DNA of 64,000 bases. Source: Chloroherpeton thalassium ATCC 35110 (GTDB lineage: Bacteria > Bacteroidota > Chlorobiia > Chlorobiales > Chloroherpetonaceae). Made by a program: the position numbers and the translations under genes. Under the pieces are notes generated by a model. It ran no database searches. It was given only the letters and a program-made list of their open reading frames with translations, and had not been told where the DNA came from. The stretch covers positions 912,001 through 976,000 of the forward strand of contig NC_011026.1 in assembly GCF_000020525.1 (NCBI RefSeq), written 5' to 3'. Below, piece by piece: positions 48,311 to 57,336 of the stretch. How positions within the stretch are numbered: the first letter of the stretch is position 1; every line of letters begins with the position of its first letter.

Positions 48311-48976
48311 ATGCCTGATTCAAGTAACGTCATTATTGCCCCTTCGATTCTTTCTGCTGATTTTACGAACCTTCGCGGTGCAATTGAACTGGCCGAAAAA
48401 GCTGGCGCCGACTGGATTCATTGCGATGTGATGGATGGCATGTTTGTGCCAAATATTACGTTTGGCCCGTTCATTGTGGAAGCCGTTAGCCGCTGCACGG
48501 AGCTGATCATCGACACGCATTTGATGATTGCCGATCCTGATCGCTACATCAAAGAGTTTGTGGCTGCCGGTTCGCATCAAGTCACGGTGCATCAGGAAGA
48601 GTGCAAGCATTTGCATCGCACGGTTGATTTTATCAAATCTTGCGGCGCAAAGGCTGGCGTTTCGCTCAATCCGTCGACGAATGTTTCCACGCTGGAGGAC
48701 ATTTTGCCCGACCTCGATTTGGTTTTGATTATGTCGGTGAATCCAGGATTTGGCGGACAAAAATTCATCAAGTCGGCCATTGATAAAATCAAAAAGCTCG
48801 CTCAACTTCGTCAGGAAAAAAATCCAGATTTGGTGATTGCCATCGATGGCGGGATTAGTCCGAAAAACGCGGGCGAAGTGGTTGCTGCGGGTGGAAACGC
48901 GCTGATTGCCGGTTCAGCATTTTTCAAAGCCGAAGACCCATTTGAGGTGGTCAAAAAAATGAAAGGCGTTTCTTAG
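48311..48976 (+). CDS. rpe: Ribulose-phosphate 3-epimerase
   Basis: A 221-residue TIM-barrel enzyme interconverting ribulose-5-phosphate and xylulose-5-phosphate. Start APSILSADFTNL, the metal-binding HCDVMDGMFVPNITFG, DTHLMI, MSVNPGFGGQKFI and the phosphate site IDGGI / AGSAFF are all present. Its TAG shares bases with the TAA of the convergent gene on the other strand (four-base overlap at 48973-48976). Confidence 0.97.
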   Translation: MPDSSNVIIAPSILSADFTNLRGAIELAEKAGADWIHCDVMDGMFVPNITFGPFIVEAVSRCTELIIDTHLMIADPDRYIKEFVAAGSHQVTVHQEECKHLHRTVDFIKSCGAKAGVSLNPSTNVSTLEDILPDLDLVLIMSVNPGFGGQKFIKSAIDKIKKLAQLRQEKNPDLVIAIDGGISPKNAGEVVAAGGNALIAGSAFFKAEDPFEVVKKMKGVS

Positions 48977-51165
48977 TAAAGCCGCAATCTTTCCGAAACG
49001 AATCGCTGTTTTGCCGCCGTGCCGCTTAACTTTTCACTTATCTGCTGAGCGCGAGCGGCGGCATTTTCTGCTAAATCTTTCCTTCCCGTTTGCTGCGCCG
49101 CGTTCAAAATCAGCCATTGTCGGTGAAATTCGATCTCCGGTTTGGAAAACGGCGCAAGCGGCAAAAGCAAATGAAGCACCTCTTCATAACGACTTATTTC
49201 ATAAAGTTCTACGCCGAGCAAATACGCCACGAGTGATTTTTGCGTGCTTGTTTGGGCGGAATCGAGCGCCGTTTGCAGCAAAAAAATCTTTTCTTCTGCA
49301 CAGAGAAGCGACGAGATCGACTTGAAATCAAACTCGGTTTCTGCCAGCGAAATTCGAATCGCCGCGGCGAGGCTGTAACTAAAAAAAAGCTTTTCGCTGT
49401 AAATTTTTTCCAGTTCTCGGACGGCGATTTCTTTCTGGCCAAAGCCCGTCCAGAGCCGCGCGCTGGCGATGGTAAATCGCGCCGGAAGCGTTTTTTCTAA
49501 TTTTTCGGCCAACGAATCCGCCTCAGCAAACGCATTTTGCGGCGAGCCAAACCCATTTGCCGCGCCATAAATTTTTGCCGCAAGCAAGCCATGAATTGCC
49601 GTTGGATTTTTTCCTTCCGTCATGTCCAACGCCGTTTGATACAGCGATTTGGCAAGCGGATAATTTTTTTCTTCAAATGCCGCCCAAGCTTCACGCAAAC
49701 TTCGCGCCACCGTGTGCGGGCATTCGGTTTCAAAAATTGATTTGCGCGAGAATCGATAGCGCACATCATTTTCAAGCGCTTGCGAAATAGGAACTTCCTG
49801 AAGCCAGGCTTTCCATTCCGAAATCAATTTCTCCGGCGATTTTTGATAAACTTCCTCAAACGCCGCCCACGCATAGGCTTGTTTGAATTTTTCCATGCCA
49901 TATTTCTCAAGCAAAAATTGGACGAGCGAGCCCATCAGCGTGTAGCTCATCGAGCCCAGTCCCGTCCAAAAACCAAACGCGCCAAGCAATTTTTCAGGAT
50001 GTTTTGGAGCCATATCGAGTTTAAAAAGAGCGGCGGCGTAGTCGTGCTGTCGCCAGCTTATATCGGGCGTTTCGAGCGCGACGGCAACGCCTTCCAAAAT
50101 TCCGATGCTCGTGGAAAGTCCCAAATGCGGAATGCCATACGCGCCAAAAAGAATATGCACGAGTTCGTGGCGAATGGAACGCTCAAAAGCCTCTTCGGTA
50201 ATGTGAATTTCGTTCAGCCAAATTTTTGTAAACTCGGTTTGGTCAGCGCCTGTGAAGCGCTTTTTGGTGGCAGAATTCGGGTAAATAAAAATATGAACTT
50301 TGGGCAAAGTCGCCATCCCGATGATGCGCTGCAAATCTTGAAGTTCGTGGCGAAGGCGCTTTTCGTAATATTTTCGCTTTTGCAATGGAAGCGTTGGGCT
50401 GGCAAACCAAAGTCCAGCACTATCGATTGGCGCGAGCGTTTTTTTTATCGCTTGATGCGACGATATGATGCCAAACGACTCGTTTCGTCCGGCGAGCAAA
50501 AGTCCCAAAATCAGAAGCGGCAAAGCCAAAAACGCCCAAGCAGGAAACCGTTGCAAAATTTTTGAAAAAAGTTCGTTTTTGGGGAAAGACGAAATTCGAT
50601 CCCGAAAGGCAATCAGGAAAAATGCGCTGGAAAACAGTAGGGTTTCGAACCGAAAAATAAAATAGCGCGCGTCCAGGACAATGGTTTTGTCGTAAATCGT
50701 GCCAGCGAAAAAACCGAAAAAGTGGTTGAAAAAATAAATTTGTGGCGAGGCGTAAAGACGATGCAAAATCGGAACCAGCAAAAGCAAGAGCCAAATGAGC
50801 AAAAATGCAGTCTTTTGCCACTTTTCCAAAACCGAGCGAATGGCAACCGCAAGCGAGAACGCAAACAGACTGCCCATCGCCGGGCCCAAAATGTAAAAAA
50901 CGAGCCCCTCGAAATAATCGCAATTGCGAACGAAAAGCATGTTTAGCAGCATGGCGAACGGTGGCAAAACGATCAGCAACAGAGACGCGCGCCATTTTTG
51001 CAGAGCATTCGATTGTTTAGCAAGCCACAAAAGCCCGATTGTAGGCGGCAACGCGATTCCCAACACGAAAGAGCATTCGTATCCTAAAAGATTCAATAGC
51101 GGCGTTCGCGAAAGCACAAGCGTAAGAAGAGCAACGAACGCAATAGCAATTCGAGATGGCGTCAT
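48973..51165 (-). CDS. Multi-pass membrane protein with gluzincin-type metallopeptidase domain and TPR-like tail
   Basis: A 730-residue three-part protein. Residues 1-230 have about seven membrane helices. Residues 240-460 look like a peptidase-MA/gluzincin domain: HELVH at 333-337 (the zinc-binding HExxH) and an E358 in the EGVAVALE helix as third ligand. The remainder is helical with repeat-like spacing (NYPLAKSLYQTALDMTEG; VRELEKIYSEKLF), resembling TPR. If correct, the protease site lies outside the membrane, presumably in the periplasm. No family name can be given with confidence. The tail end overlaps rpe on the opposite strand. Confidence 0.7.
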   Translation of the reverse strand: MTPSRIAIAFVALLTLVLSRTPLLNLLGYECSFVLGIALPPTIGLLWLAKQSNALQKWRASLLLIVLPPFAMLLNMLFVRNCDYFEGLVFYILGPAMGSLFAFSLAVAIRSVLEKWQKTAFLLIWLLLLLVPILHRLYASPQIYFFNHFFGFFAGTIYDKTIVLDARYFIFRFETLLFSSAFFLIAFRDRISSFPKNELFSKILQRFPAWAFLALPLLILGLLLAGRNESFGIISSHQAIKKTLAPIDSAGLWFASPTLPLQKRKYYEKRLRHELQDLQRIIGMATLPKVHIFIYPNSATKKRFTGADQTEFTKIWLNEIHITEEAFERSIRHELVHILFGAYGIPHLGLSTSIGILEGVAVALETPDISWRQHDYAAALFKLDMAPKHPEKLLGAFGFWTGLGSMSYTLMGSLVQFLLEKYGMEKFKQAYAWAAFEEVYQKSPEKLISEWKAWLQEVPISQALENDVRYRFSRKSIFETECPHTVARSLREAWAAFEEKNYPLAKSLYQTALDMTEGKNPTAIHGLLAAKIYGAANGFGSPQNAFAEADSLAEKLEKTLPARFTIASARLWTGFGQKEIAVRELEKIYSEKLFFSYSLAAAIRISLAETEFDFKSISSLLCAEEKIFLLQTALDSAQTSTQKSLVAYLLGVELYEISRYEEVLHLLLPLAPFSKPEIEFHRQWLILNAAQQTGRKDLAENAAARAQQISEKLSGTAAKQRFVSERLRLY

Positions 51166-51296
51166 TTGATAAATTGTAGAATTTCGCTGTTCTTTTAAGA
51201 ATTACTTCCCGATCTAAATTGTCATCTCCGTAACTAATCGCATCCAATTGAGGGAGATGCGTCTGAGGAAAAAATAGCCCTCAATATGTTTGAAGT

Positions 51297-52442
51297 CTAT
51301 CGCTCATTATCAAAAATATTGAGATAGGGTTCGAAAATGAAGATGCGATTTCGGCTTTGGCCGGTCATTTCCTTTAGATAACCATGTTCTTGCATCTTCC
51401 TAACTAAGTCATTTGCCGCTTTGTAGCTCAGATTACATTTTTCCCTTGCTTGCTCGATCGTTGTAAACGGATTTTGGAACAGCACGTTTAATAGCGCCAG
51501 CGCCGAATGGCTACGACGCCCAAACAATGAACTGATTTCGCCCTCGATAGACGCTTTTAATTCTAAAATTGAAGTGAGCGTTTCTACCGCTTTGGTTGCG
51601 GTCTGTTCAATTCCGACTAAAAAATACTTTATCCATTGCAGCATATCATTTTGAGTCCGAACCTTTGTGAGGTTATCGTAGTATAGCCCCTTGTTTTTTT
51701 CAAAAAAGAGCGAAAGGTAAAGCAACGGTTTGTCCAGTATGCTTTCTGAAACCAAATACAATGTTATCATTAACCGCCCGATGCGACCGTTTCCATCGAG
51801 AAACGGATGAATGGTTTCAAATTGATAATGGGCAATCGCAATCCGAATTAGCGAAGGGACGTTGATTTCTTCGTTATTGAGGAATTTTTCAAGGTCGCTC
51901 ATTAACTCATTTACCAATTGGTGATGGGGCGGAACAAATACCGCATCTGCCAACGAATTGCCGCCAATCCAGTTTTGGCTTGTCCTGTATTCGCCCGGCA
52001 GTTTATGTTGCCCTCTAACGCTTTGTAGAAGAATTTGGTGGGTATTCTTTAATAATCGGGAAGAGACCGGCAACTTTTTTAAGGCTTCAACGGCTTCATT
52101 TAAAGCGCGAATGTAGTTATTGACTTCCAGCCAGTCATTTCTTCTCTCAGGCCGAATTTCTTCCAACGGAAGCAATGCTTCGTCCATATTCGTTTGAGTG
52201 CCTTCGATTCGACTCGACACAACGGCTTCTTTGGTCACATGAAGTTGGATAAACAAATCGATGTTGGGGACTAAGCGGGCAAACGAATTTAATTCCCCCA
52301 ATTTGACGGCGGCTTTTTCCAATAACCGATTAACGGACGGCGTTTTCCAAACCCACTCATCGTTAATGGCCGATGGGACAAAATATTTATAGCCATAGGA
52401 TTTTTCGAACCGTCCTGACCGGTATTTTTCTAATTCTATCAT
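51297..52442 (-). CDS. Fic-family AMP-transferase with built-in inhibitory helix and winged HTH
   Basis: A 381-residue Fic protein. The active site is HPFLDGNGRIGR (212-223), with catalytic H212, the full consensus. The inhibitory motif (S/T)xxxE(G/N) is S76-S77-R78-I79-E80-G81, N-terminal, so a class II, self-inhibited enzyme that moves AMP (or another nucleotide) to target hydroxyls. The C-terminal 70 residues form a winged helix-turn-helix (ALALLNVLFQNPFTTIEQAR). DNA binding plus the repeated sites just upstream suggest it represses its own gene. No separate toxin/antitoxin partner is present. Confidence 0.93.
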   Translation of the reverse strand: MIELEKYRSGRFEKSYGYKYFVPSAINDEWVWKTPSVNRLLEKAAVKLGELNSFARLVPNIDLFIQLHVTKEAVVSSRIEGTQTNMDEALLPLEEIRPERRNDWLEVNNYIRALNEAVEALKKLPVSSRLLKNTHQILLQSVRGQHKLPGEYRTSQNWIGGNSLADAVFVPPHHQLVNELMSDLEKFLNNEEINVPSLIRIAIAHYQFETIHPFLDGNGRIGRLMITLYLVSESILDKPLLYLSLFFEKNKGLYYDNLTKVRTQNDMLQWIKYFLVGIEQTATKAVETLTSILELKASIEGEISSLFGRRSHSALALLNVLFQNPFTTIEQAREKCNLSYKAANDLVRKMQEHGYLKEMTGQSRNRIFIFEPYLNIFDNER

Positions 52443-52464
52443 TGTTTAAGGTCAAACATCGGAT

Positions 52465-52519
52465 TCTTATTTTACTTTTCGGCGCGAAAGTAAAATAACG
52501 AAAATCTTATTTTACTTTC
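52465..52519. promoter_or_regulatory. Three-copy operator-like repeat upstream of the Fic gene
   Basis: TCTTATTTTACTTT occurs at 52465-52478 and again at 52505-52518, 40 bases apart. Between them, AAAGTAAAATAA at 52487-52498 is the inverted copy. The first and second form a 12-base-arm palindrome around tcggcgcg. The block starts 23 bases before the Fic start codon on the minus strand, in promoter position. Binding by the Fic C-terminal wHTH is inference. Confidence 0.6.
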
Positions 52520-52807
52520 CTCAAACAATCGGCCATTCTTTTTCATTAATGCCTTGCACGGAGATAATCCTGATTTTCCCTTTGAAATATTTGTATTGAT
52601 GGATTAGCTTTTGCTTTTACGAAGAACAAGTTCCCTTGCAATTTTAAGCTAATTTTTACATTATCCTATCAAACACATGCCTTTTTCTCGAGAGGTAAAA
52701 GAAGTCGCTCTCGGATTTTAGGCATTTTGCTACAACCAACCTTAGGCTGTTCTCTTCTTAACAGAATGCTTTTGCGAAAATCTGCGAATGCAAAGTTTTA
52801 TTGTTTT
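52520..52807. other. Gene-free stretch between the Fic promoter and the mnmE 3' end
   Basis: About 290 bases with short A/T runs and no open frame of note. It lies downstream of mnmE (minus strand); I see no strong terminator in it. Confidence 0.4.
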
Positions 52808-54259
52808 TTACTTCCCGATACAAAACCGATCAAAAATATTATTCAAAATATCGTCGGTCGTTACTTTTCCGATGATACTGCCGATTTGGTGCAGGACTTC
52901 TCGTAGGTCGGAGGCGATGAGTTCGGTTTCCGCGCCCTCAATAAGCAGCTCTCGGGCGACTTGCAATCGCTCCAGCGCATTTTTGATGGCTTCAAAATGC
53001 CGCTGATTTGTGATCACCAAACTGCCTTCGTTTAGCTTTTCAAGCCCCGTCGCCAGCGTTTTCATCTTTTGTCGCAGTTCCGACAAGCCCTCGCGGCGAA
53101 GGGCGGAAATCGGGACGACTTCGATATGTTCTTGCTCATCCGGGGCGTTTGCGAAATTCGGTGCGCCCGTTACGCAGTCAATTTTGTTGGCGACGATGAA
53201 AAATTTGGCGTGGGCGCTTTTTTTTCGCAACGCTAAAATCTCGGTGCGTTCGGCTTCCGTGATTTTCTCTGTGGCGTCATGGACGAAAATTACGAGGTCG
53301 GCTTCCGTAATTTTTTCGTAGCTGCGCCTGATGCCTTCGCTTTCGAGCGCGTCGTCGGAAAGTCGCAGGCCTGCCGTGTCAATCAAGCGAAACGGCACGC
53401 CGTCAAGGACGAAGCTTTCCTCGATATAGTCGCGCGTGGTACCGGGAACATGGCTCACGATGGCGCGTTCCTTGCCGAGCAGCGCGTTCAGCAAGGTCGA
53501 TTTGCCCGCGTTCGGCCTGCCTACAATCGCCGTCGCAACGCCTTCCTTCACAAATTTCCCAAAACGAAATGTATTTGCCAGAGCCTCAAGCTCCGTTGCC
53601 ATCGCCGAAAGCCGCGCCGAAAGCGCCTCGCGGCTTTGAAATTCGACATCTTCCTCCGAAAAATCCAGCTCCAATTCGAGCATTGAACAAGCGTTTAAAA
53701 GCTCGGTTCGTAGCGAGCCGAGCTTCAGGGATAGGTCGCCCTTCAATTGCGAAATCGCCGAACGATAGGCGGTTTGGGTTTTCGCGTGAATCATTTCGCC
53801 GACGGCTTCGGCTTGCACCAAATCGATGCGCCCGTTCAGGAACGCGCGGCGCGTGAATTCGCCCGGTTCGGCCAAGCGGCAGCCGGCTTCGAGCAGGGTT
53901 TGCAAAACCGTCTCCGTCACAATCACGCCGCCGTGGCAGTTAAACTCCACCATGTCTTCCGTCGTGAACGAACGCGGCGCGCGATACACGATCGCCATCA
54001 CCTCGTCGATGAGTTCTCCGGCAAGATTGTTGAACCGTCCGTAATGCGCGGTGTGCGAGCGGCACGATGCGAAAGAAAAGTTGTCGCCGTCGATTTTGCG
54101 GAAAACCTTATCGGCAACGGCCAAAACGCCTTCGCCCGTCATGCGCACGATGGAAAGCGCCCCTTCGCCGACGGGCGTCGCTACGGCGGCAATCGCTTCA
54201 AGCTGCCCTTGCGGACGCGCCGGATGATGCCGGTCTTCAACAAAATGTAAATCGTCCAT
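52808..54259 (-). CDS. mnmE: tRNA modification GTPase MnmE
   Basis: From the ATG at 54259 the protein has 483 residues; a TTG 27 bases upstream is another possible start. MnmE works with MnmG to make 5-carboxymethylaminomethyl-uridine in tRNA wobble positions, using a folate-derived group. N-terminal tetrahydrofolate-binding domain with IAAVATPVGEGALSIVRMTG; G domain with GRPNAGKSTLLN, DTAG and NKID; the protein ends in FCIGK, the invariant C-(I/V)-G-K with catalytic Cys. Confidence 0.95.
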   Translation of the reverse strand: MDDLHFVEDRHHPARPQGQLEAIAAVATPVGEGALSIVRMTGEGVLAVADKVFRKIDGDNFSFASCRSHTAHYGRFNNLAGELIDEVMAIVYRAPRSFTTEDMVEFNCHGGVIVTETVLQTLLEAGCRLAEPGEFTRRAFLNGRIDLVQAEAVGEMIHAKTQTAYRSAISQLKGDLSLKLGSLRTELLNACSMLELELDFSEEDVEFQSREALSARLSAMATELEALANTFRFGKFVKEGVATAIVGRPNAGKSTLLNALLGKERAIVSHVPGTTRDYIEESFVLDGVPFRLIDTAGLRLSDDALESEGIRRSYEKITEADLVIFVHDATEKITEAERTEILALRKKSAHAKFFIVANKIDCVTGAPNFANAPDEQEHIEVVPISALRREGLSELRQKMKTLATGLEKLNEGSLVITNQRHFEAIKNALERLQVARELLIEGAETELIASDLREVLHQIGSIIGKVTTDDILNNIFDRFCIGK

Positions 54260-54320
54260 AATCGGATAGGTTTTGTTCTGATTCAACTGTTTAACAGCTT
54301 AAAAAGCTATGCGAATTGAC

Positions 54321-54380
54321 AAAAACGAAAGCGAAGACCTCTCGCCGATTTTTGCGATGCGAATCTTCGCTTTTGTTTTT
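54321..54380 (-). terminator. Terminator after ribH
   Basis: On the minus strand the arms aaaaacaaaagcgaaga and tcttcgctttcgttttt pair over 17 positions with one G-T pair, flank a larger loop, and end in a T-rich tail, 41 bases after the ribH stop and ahead of mnmE. Confidence 0.6.
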
Positions 54381-54423
54381 CAGAAACCGTGATTTTGTGA
54401 TGCGCAAAGTCGTTCGCGCGCGC

Positions 54424-54891
54424 TTACATCTGCTTGTAAAGATTCACCATTTCGATGGCAGCTGATGCCGCGTCCCAACCTTTGTTGCCGGCTTTTGTGC
54501 CCGCGCGCTCAATGGCTTGCTCGATGGTGTCGGTCGTTAAAACGCCGAAGGAAATCGGCACGCCGCATTCGAGCGAAGCTTGCGCGATGCCTTTTGTGGC
54601 TTCGGCGGCGATGTAATCAAAATGCGCTGTTGCGCCGCGAATCAAAACGCCGATGGCAATCACCGCGTCCCATTTTCCCGATTGCGCGAGTTTTTTGGCG
54701 ACCATCGGCACTTCAAATGCGCCCGGACATTTATAAATCGCAATATTTTCCTCGCTGCCGTCGTGGCGCACGATGCAGTCGAGCGCGCCTTCAACCAACC
54801 GCCCACCGATGAAATCGTTGAATCGCGATGTGACAATTGCAAATTTTGAATCTTTAGCGGAAAGATTTCCCTCAATGGTTTTTATGTTCAT
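54424..54891 (-). CDS. ribH: 6,7-dimethyl-8-ribityllumazine synthase
   Basis: A 155-residue subunit of the enzyme joining the pyrimidine and 3,4-dihydroxybutanone 4-phosphate parts of riboflavin. Key blocks: [49 protein letters not shown] (containing the catalytic His), and [21 protein letters not shown]. Length normal. It follows gmhA on the same strand by 29 bases. Confidence 0.97.
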   Translation of the reverse strand: MNIKTIEGNLSAKDSKFAIVTSRFNDFIGGRLVEGALDCIVRHDGSEENIAIYKCPGAFEVPMVAKKLAQSGKWDAVIAIGVLIRGATAHFDYIAAEATKGIAQASLECGVPISFGVLTTDTIEQAIERAGTKAGNKGWDAASAAIEMVNLYKQM

Positions 54892-54920
54892 AAAAAAATA
54901 AATTTGAAATGTGAATAAAA

Positions 54921-55559
54921 TTATGCTTTAGGTTTCGGGGCGGGAGCGTAGCCCAAAAGATCTTCGATAAGTTCTATAATAATATGCCCGATGGCAATGT
55001 GGCATTCCTGCGTGCGGTCGGCAGCGCCGGTGTGCGGCACGATGATGCTCACATCCGCCAAGTCTTTCATTTTCCCGCCGTTGCCGCCCAAAAAGGCAAG
55101 CGTCTGCATTTCATGCGATTTGGCATAATTGATGGCGCGAATCACGCTTTCGCTGTTGCCGCTGGTTGAAATGCCGAGCAGCACGTCGCCAGGGTTGCCG
55201 TAAGCTTCGGTCAGGCGAGCAAACACGTTGTCGTAACCCAAATCGTTTGCGCCGGCGGTGAGCGCTGAAGTATCTGCTGTCAGCGCAATGGCGGGCATGG
55301 CGGGGCGATTTACCGAGCTGCGGTAACGAATGGTTAGTTCGGTTGCCAAATGCTGCGAATCAGAAGCGCTGCCGCCGTTGCCGCAAATCAGCAATTTCTT
55401 GCCTGTGCGAAACGCACCGGCGATGCGCTCGGCCATTTCCAAAATTTCCGCAGCAGAATCTTGCGCAACTCGCCGTTTCAAATCGGCGGCGTAGTTCAGC
55501 GTGTTTACAATGTGCTCAAGTTGCGACATTCGCTCAGCCGCGCCTAAGTTCATGGACAT
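54921..55559 (-). CDS. gmhA: SIS-domain sedoheptulose-7-phosphate isomerase
   Basis: A 212-residue SIS-domain protein that converts sedoheptulose 7-phosphate to D-glycero-D-manno-heptose 7-phosphate for the LPS core. [18 protein letters not shown] is the active-site loop, [17 protein letters not shown] and [15 protein letters not shown] the sugar-phosphate sites; a late [14 protein letters not shown] helix follows. Two neighbouring ATGs (55559, 55553) make the exact start uncertain by two residues. DiaA-like paralogues share the fold, so the role is probable rather than certain. Confidence 0.9.
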   Translation of the reverse strand: MSMNLGAAERMSQLEHIVNTLNYAADLKRRVAQDSAAEILEMAERIAGAFRTGKKLLICGNGGSASDSQHLATELTIRYRSSVNRPAMPAIALTADTSALTAGANDLGYDNVFARLTEAYGNPGDVLLGISTSGNSESVIRAINYAKSHEMQTLAFLGGNGGKMKDLADVSIIVPHTGAADRTQECHIAIGHIIIELIEDLLGYAPAPKPKA

Positions 55560-55671
55560 TGCTACTCTCTATTTTTGATTGATGAAAACCTGAAGTTCAG
55601 CATTAAAAATAACTTTTTTGTCCCTTAATGCTCGCTTTTTCCAAAACTGGCGTTTCATTCTTTTTTCTCAG

Positions 55672-57069
55672 TCAGCTCGTGGCGTTTTCTTGCATGAACC
55701 GCACAACTTTCGGGTCGGAAATCAGATCGTTTGGGCGAATTTTCTTTTTTAGGACAATGCCGCCCAGCGTGGTGCAACGACTGAGCGCCACATACACTTG
55801 CCCGTGCGCAAACGCACCTCGCCCCAAATCGATGACGGCCTTTTCAAACGTCTTTCCTTGACTTTTGTGAATCGTAATTGCCCAAGCCAGCTTCAATGGA
55901 AATTGCTTAAACGTGCCAATCGGCTCAGCAGTAATTTTCCCCGCATCTGCGTTGTATTCATACGCGAGCATTTCCCAACTGACGCGCTCGACCTCGTGCA
56001 GCCGGCGCTTTCCCTCATATTCTACCTCCACACCAACCGAATCGTCGCGAATCTCGCGCACTTTGCCGATTGTGCCATTCACCCAACGCCGCGCCGGATC
56101 GTTTTTGACAAACATCACCTGCGCGCCGACTTTCAGTTGCAGATTTTCTTCCGCTGGCAAAACTTTTCGACTGAAATCGCCCGAAAGCTCGGCGCTAAAA
56201 CTGCGAATTTTCGGACGAAGCTTTTTCAAATGCGCCTCGTTGATAACGGCGGCAAGTTGGTTTGTGGTCGTAAGCGTAATGAAAAAATCCTCGTCGCTTG
56301 GCTCAAAGTTTGGAAAATAGCGCTCGTTGAGTTCATCGATTTCTTCGCTCGTAATATTTTTGTTGCGAATCCCGTTTAAAAGCGCCAAAAATCGCGCTTC
56401 CTCCTGACGATAGACTTGCTCGAGCTGAACCGTGTTGAAACCGGTTCGCCCAAAAACATGGGCGCTGAAAAAATACGGGCTGTCGTAAGCCGCCTCAAAA
56501 AGCATCGCTTCGTCTTCGACAGAAATGACGGGCGGAAGCTGGAACAGATCGCCAATGAAAATCACCTGCGCACCGCCAAACGGCGCTTCACTTATTTTTC
56601 CATTTAATCGCATAAATTGGTCAATCGCATCCAGCAGATCGGCGCGAACCATAGAAATTTCATCGATGATGATGGTTTCAAGCAATTCGAAAAGCTCTCG
56701 CCTGCGTCGGCGGCGAATGTCTTCTGGGCGAATCGGGCCGGGCGCAAAACGAAAAAATGAGTGAATCGTTTGCCCGCCAACATTGAGCGCAGCCACGCCT
56801 GTCGGCGCCAGCACCACATATTCTTTTTTCGTGTGCGCTTTGAAGTAGCTGAGCAGCGTGGATTTGCCAGTTCCAGCTTTTCCGGTAATGAACAAATTTT
56901 CGGTGGAATTTTCCATTAGCTCAAACGCCTTGAGAAACTCGGGGTTTAAGTCCAACGATTCCGGATCGGAGGATTTCGTTAAGGCCGTTTTCAGCACCTG
57001 TTCAAGTGCGCTGTCTTTTGGGTTTTGGCGCGCCTTAACAAGGCTGATTTTCGATTTCTCTCGACTCAT
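55672..57069 (-). CDS. PIF1-type superfamily 1B DNA helicase
   Basis: A 465-residue helicase. Walker A is ITGKAGTGKSTLLSYF, followed by APTGVAALNVGGQTIHSFF, Walker B IIDEISMVRADLLD and the GDLFQLPPV motif; the C-terminal part has KSQGKTFEKAVIDLG and YVALSRCT of the UvrD_C_2/motif V-VI type. PIF1 enzymes remove G-quadruplexes or bound proteins. ATG at 57069 is used; a TTG directly before is less likely. An N-terminal ~45-residue basic extension is of unknown role. Confidence 0.9.
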   Translation of the reverse strand: MSREKSKISLVKARQNPKDSALEQVLKTALTKSSDPESLDLNPEFLKAFELMENSTENLFITGKAGTGKSTLLSYFKAHTKKEYVVLAPTGVAALNVGGQTIHSFFRFAPGPIRPEDIRRRRRRELFELLETIIIDEISMVRADLLDAIDQFMRLNGKISEAPFGGAQVIFIGDLFQLPPVISVEDEAMLFEAAYDSPYFFSAHVFGRTGFNTVQLEQVYRQEEARFLALLNGIRNKNITSEEIDELNERYFPNFEPSDEDFFITLTTTNQLAAVINEAHLKKLRPKIRSFSAELSGDFSRKVLPAEENLQLKVGAQVMFVKNDPARRWVNGTIGKVREIRDDSVGVEVEYEGKRRLHEVERVSWEMLAYEYNADAGKITAEPIGTFKQFPLKLAWAITIHKSQGKTFEKAVIDLGRGAFAHGQVYVALSRCTTLGGIVLKKKIRPNDLISDPKVVRFMQENATS

Positions 57070-57336
57070 CAAACATCCTGTTTCTTTGCCAAACTTTTTT
57101 TTCCAACAAAAATTGGCATTAGATTTTTGGTTATTTTTCCAGCATTTGTTCTGAATGTCTCCTGCAGAAAAATATGCAGAATTTGTCTTGCGTTATGAAA
57201 GAAATCCTTTAAAAATCGCTCTGGAAACTTTTGTAAAAAGGCTCAAACGGAATCCTCTCTCACGAAGAGCTCATTTCTTAGAGAAAAAGCATTTCATCAG
57301 CACGCAAAAATATTTGTAACACTGTTTATCCTGAAG

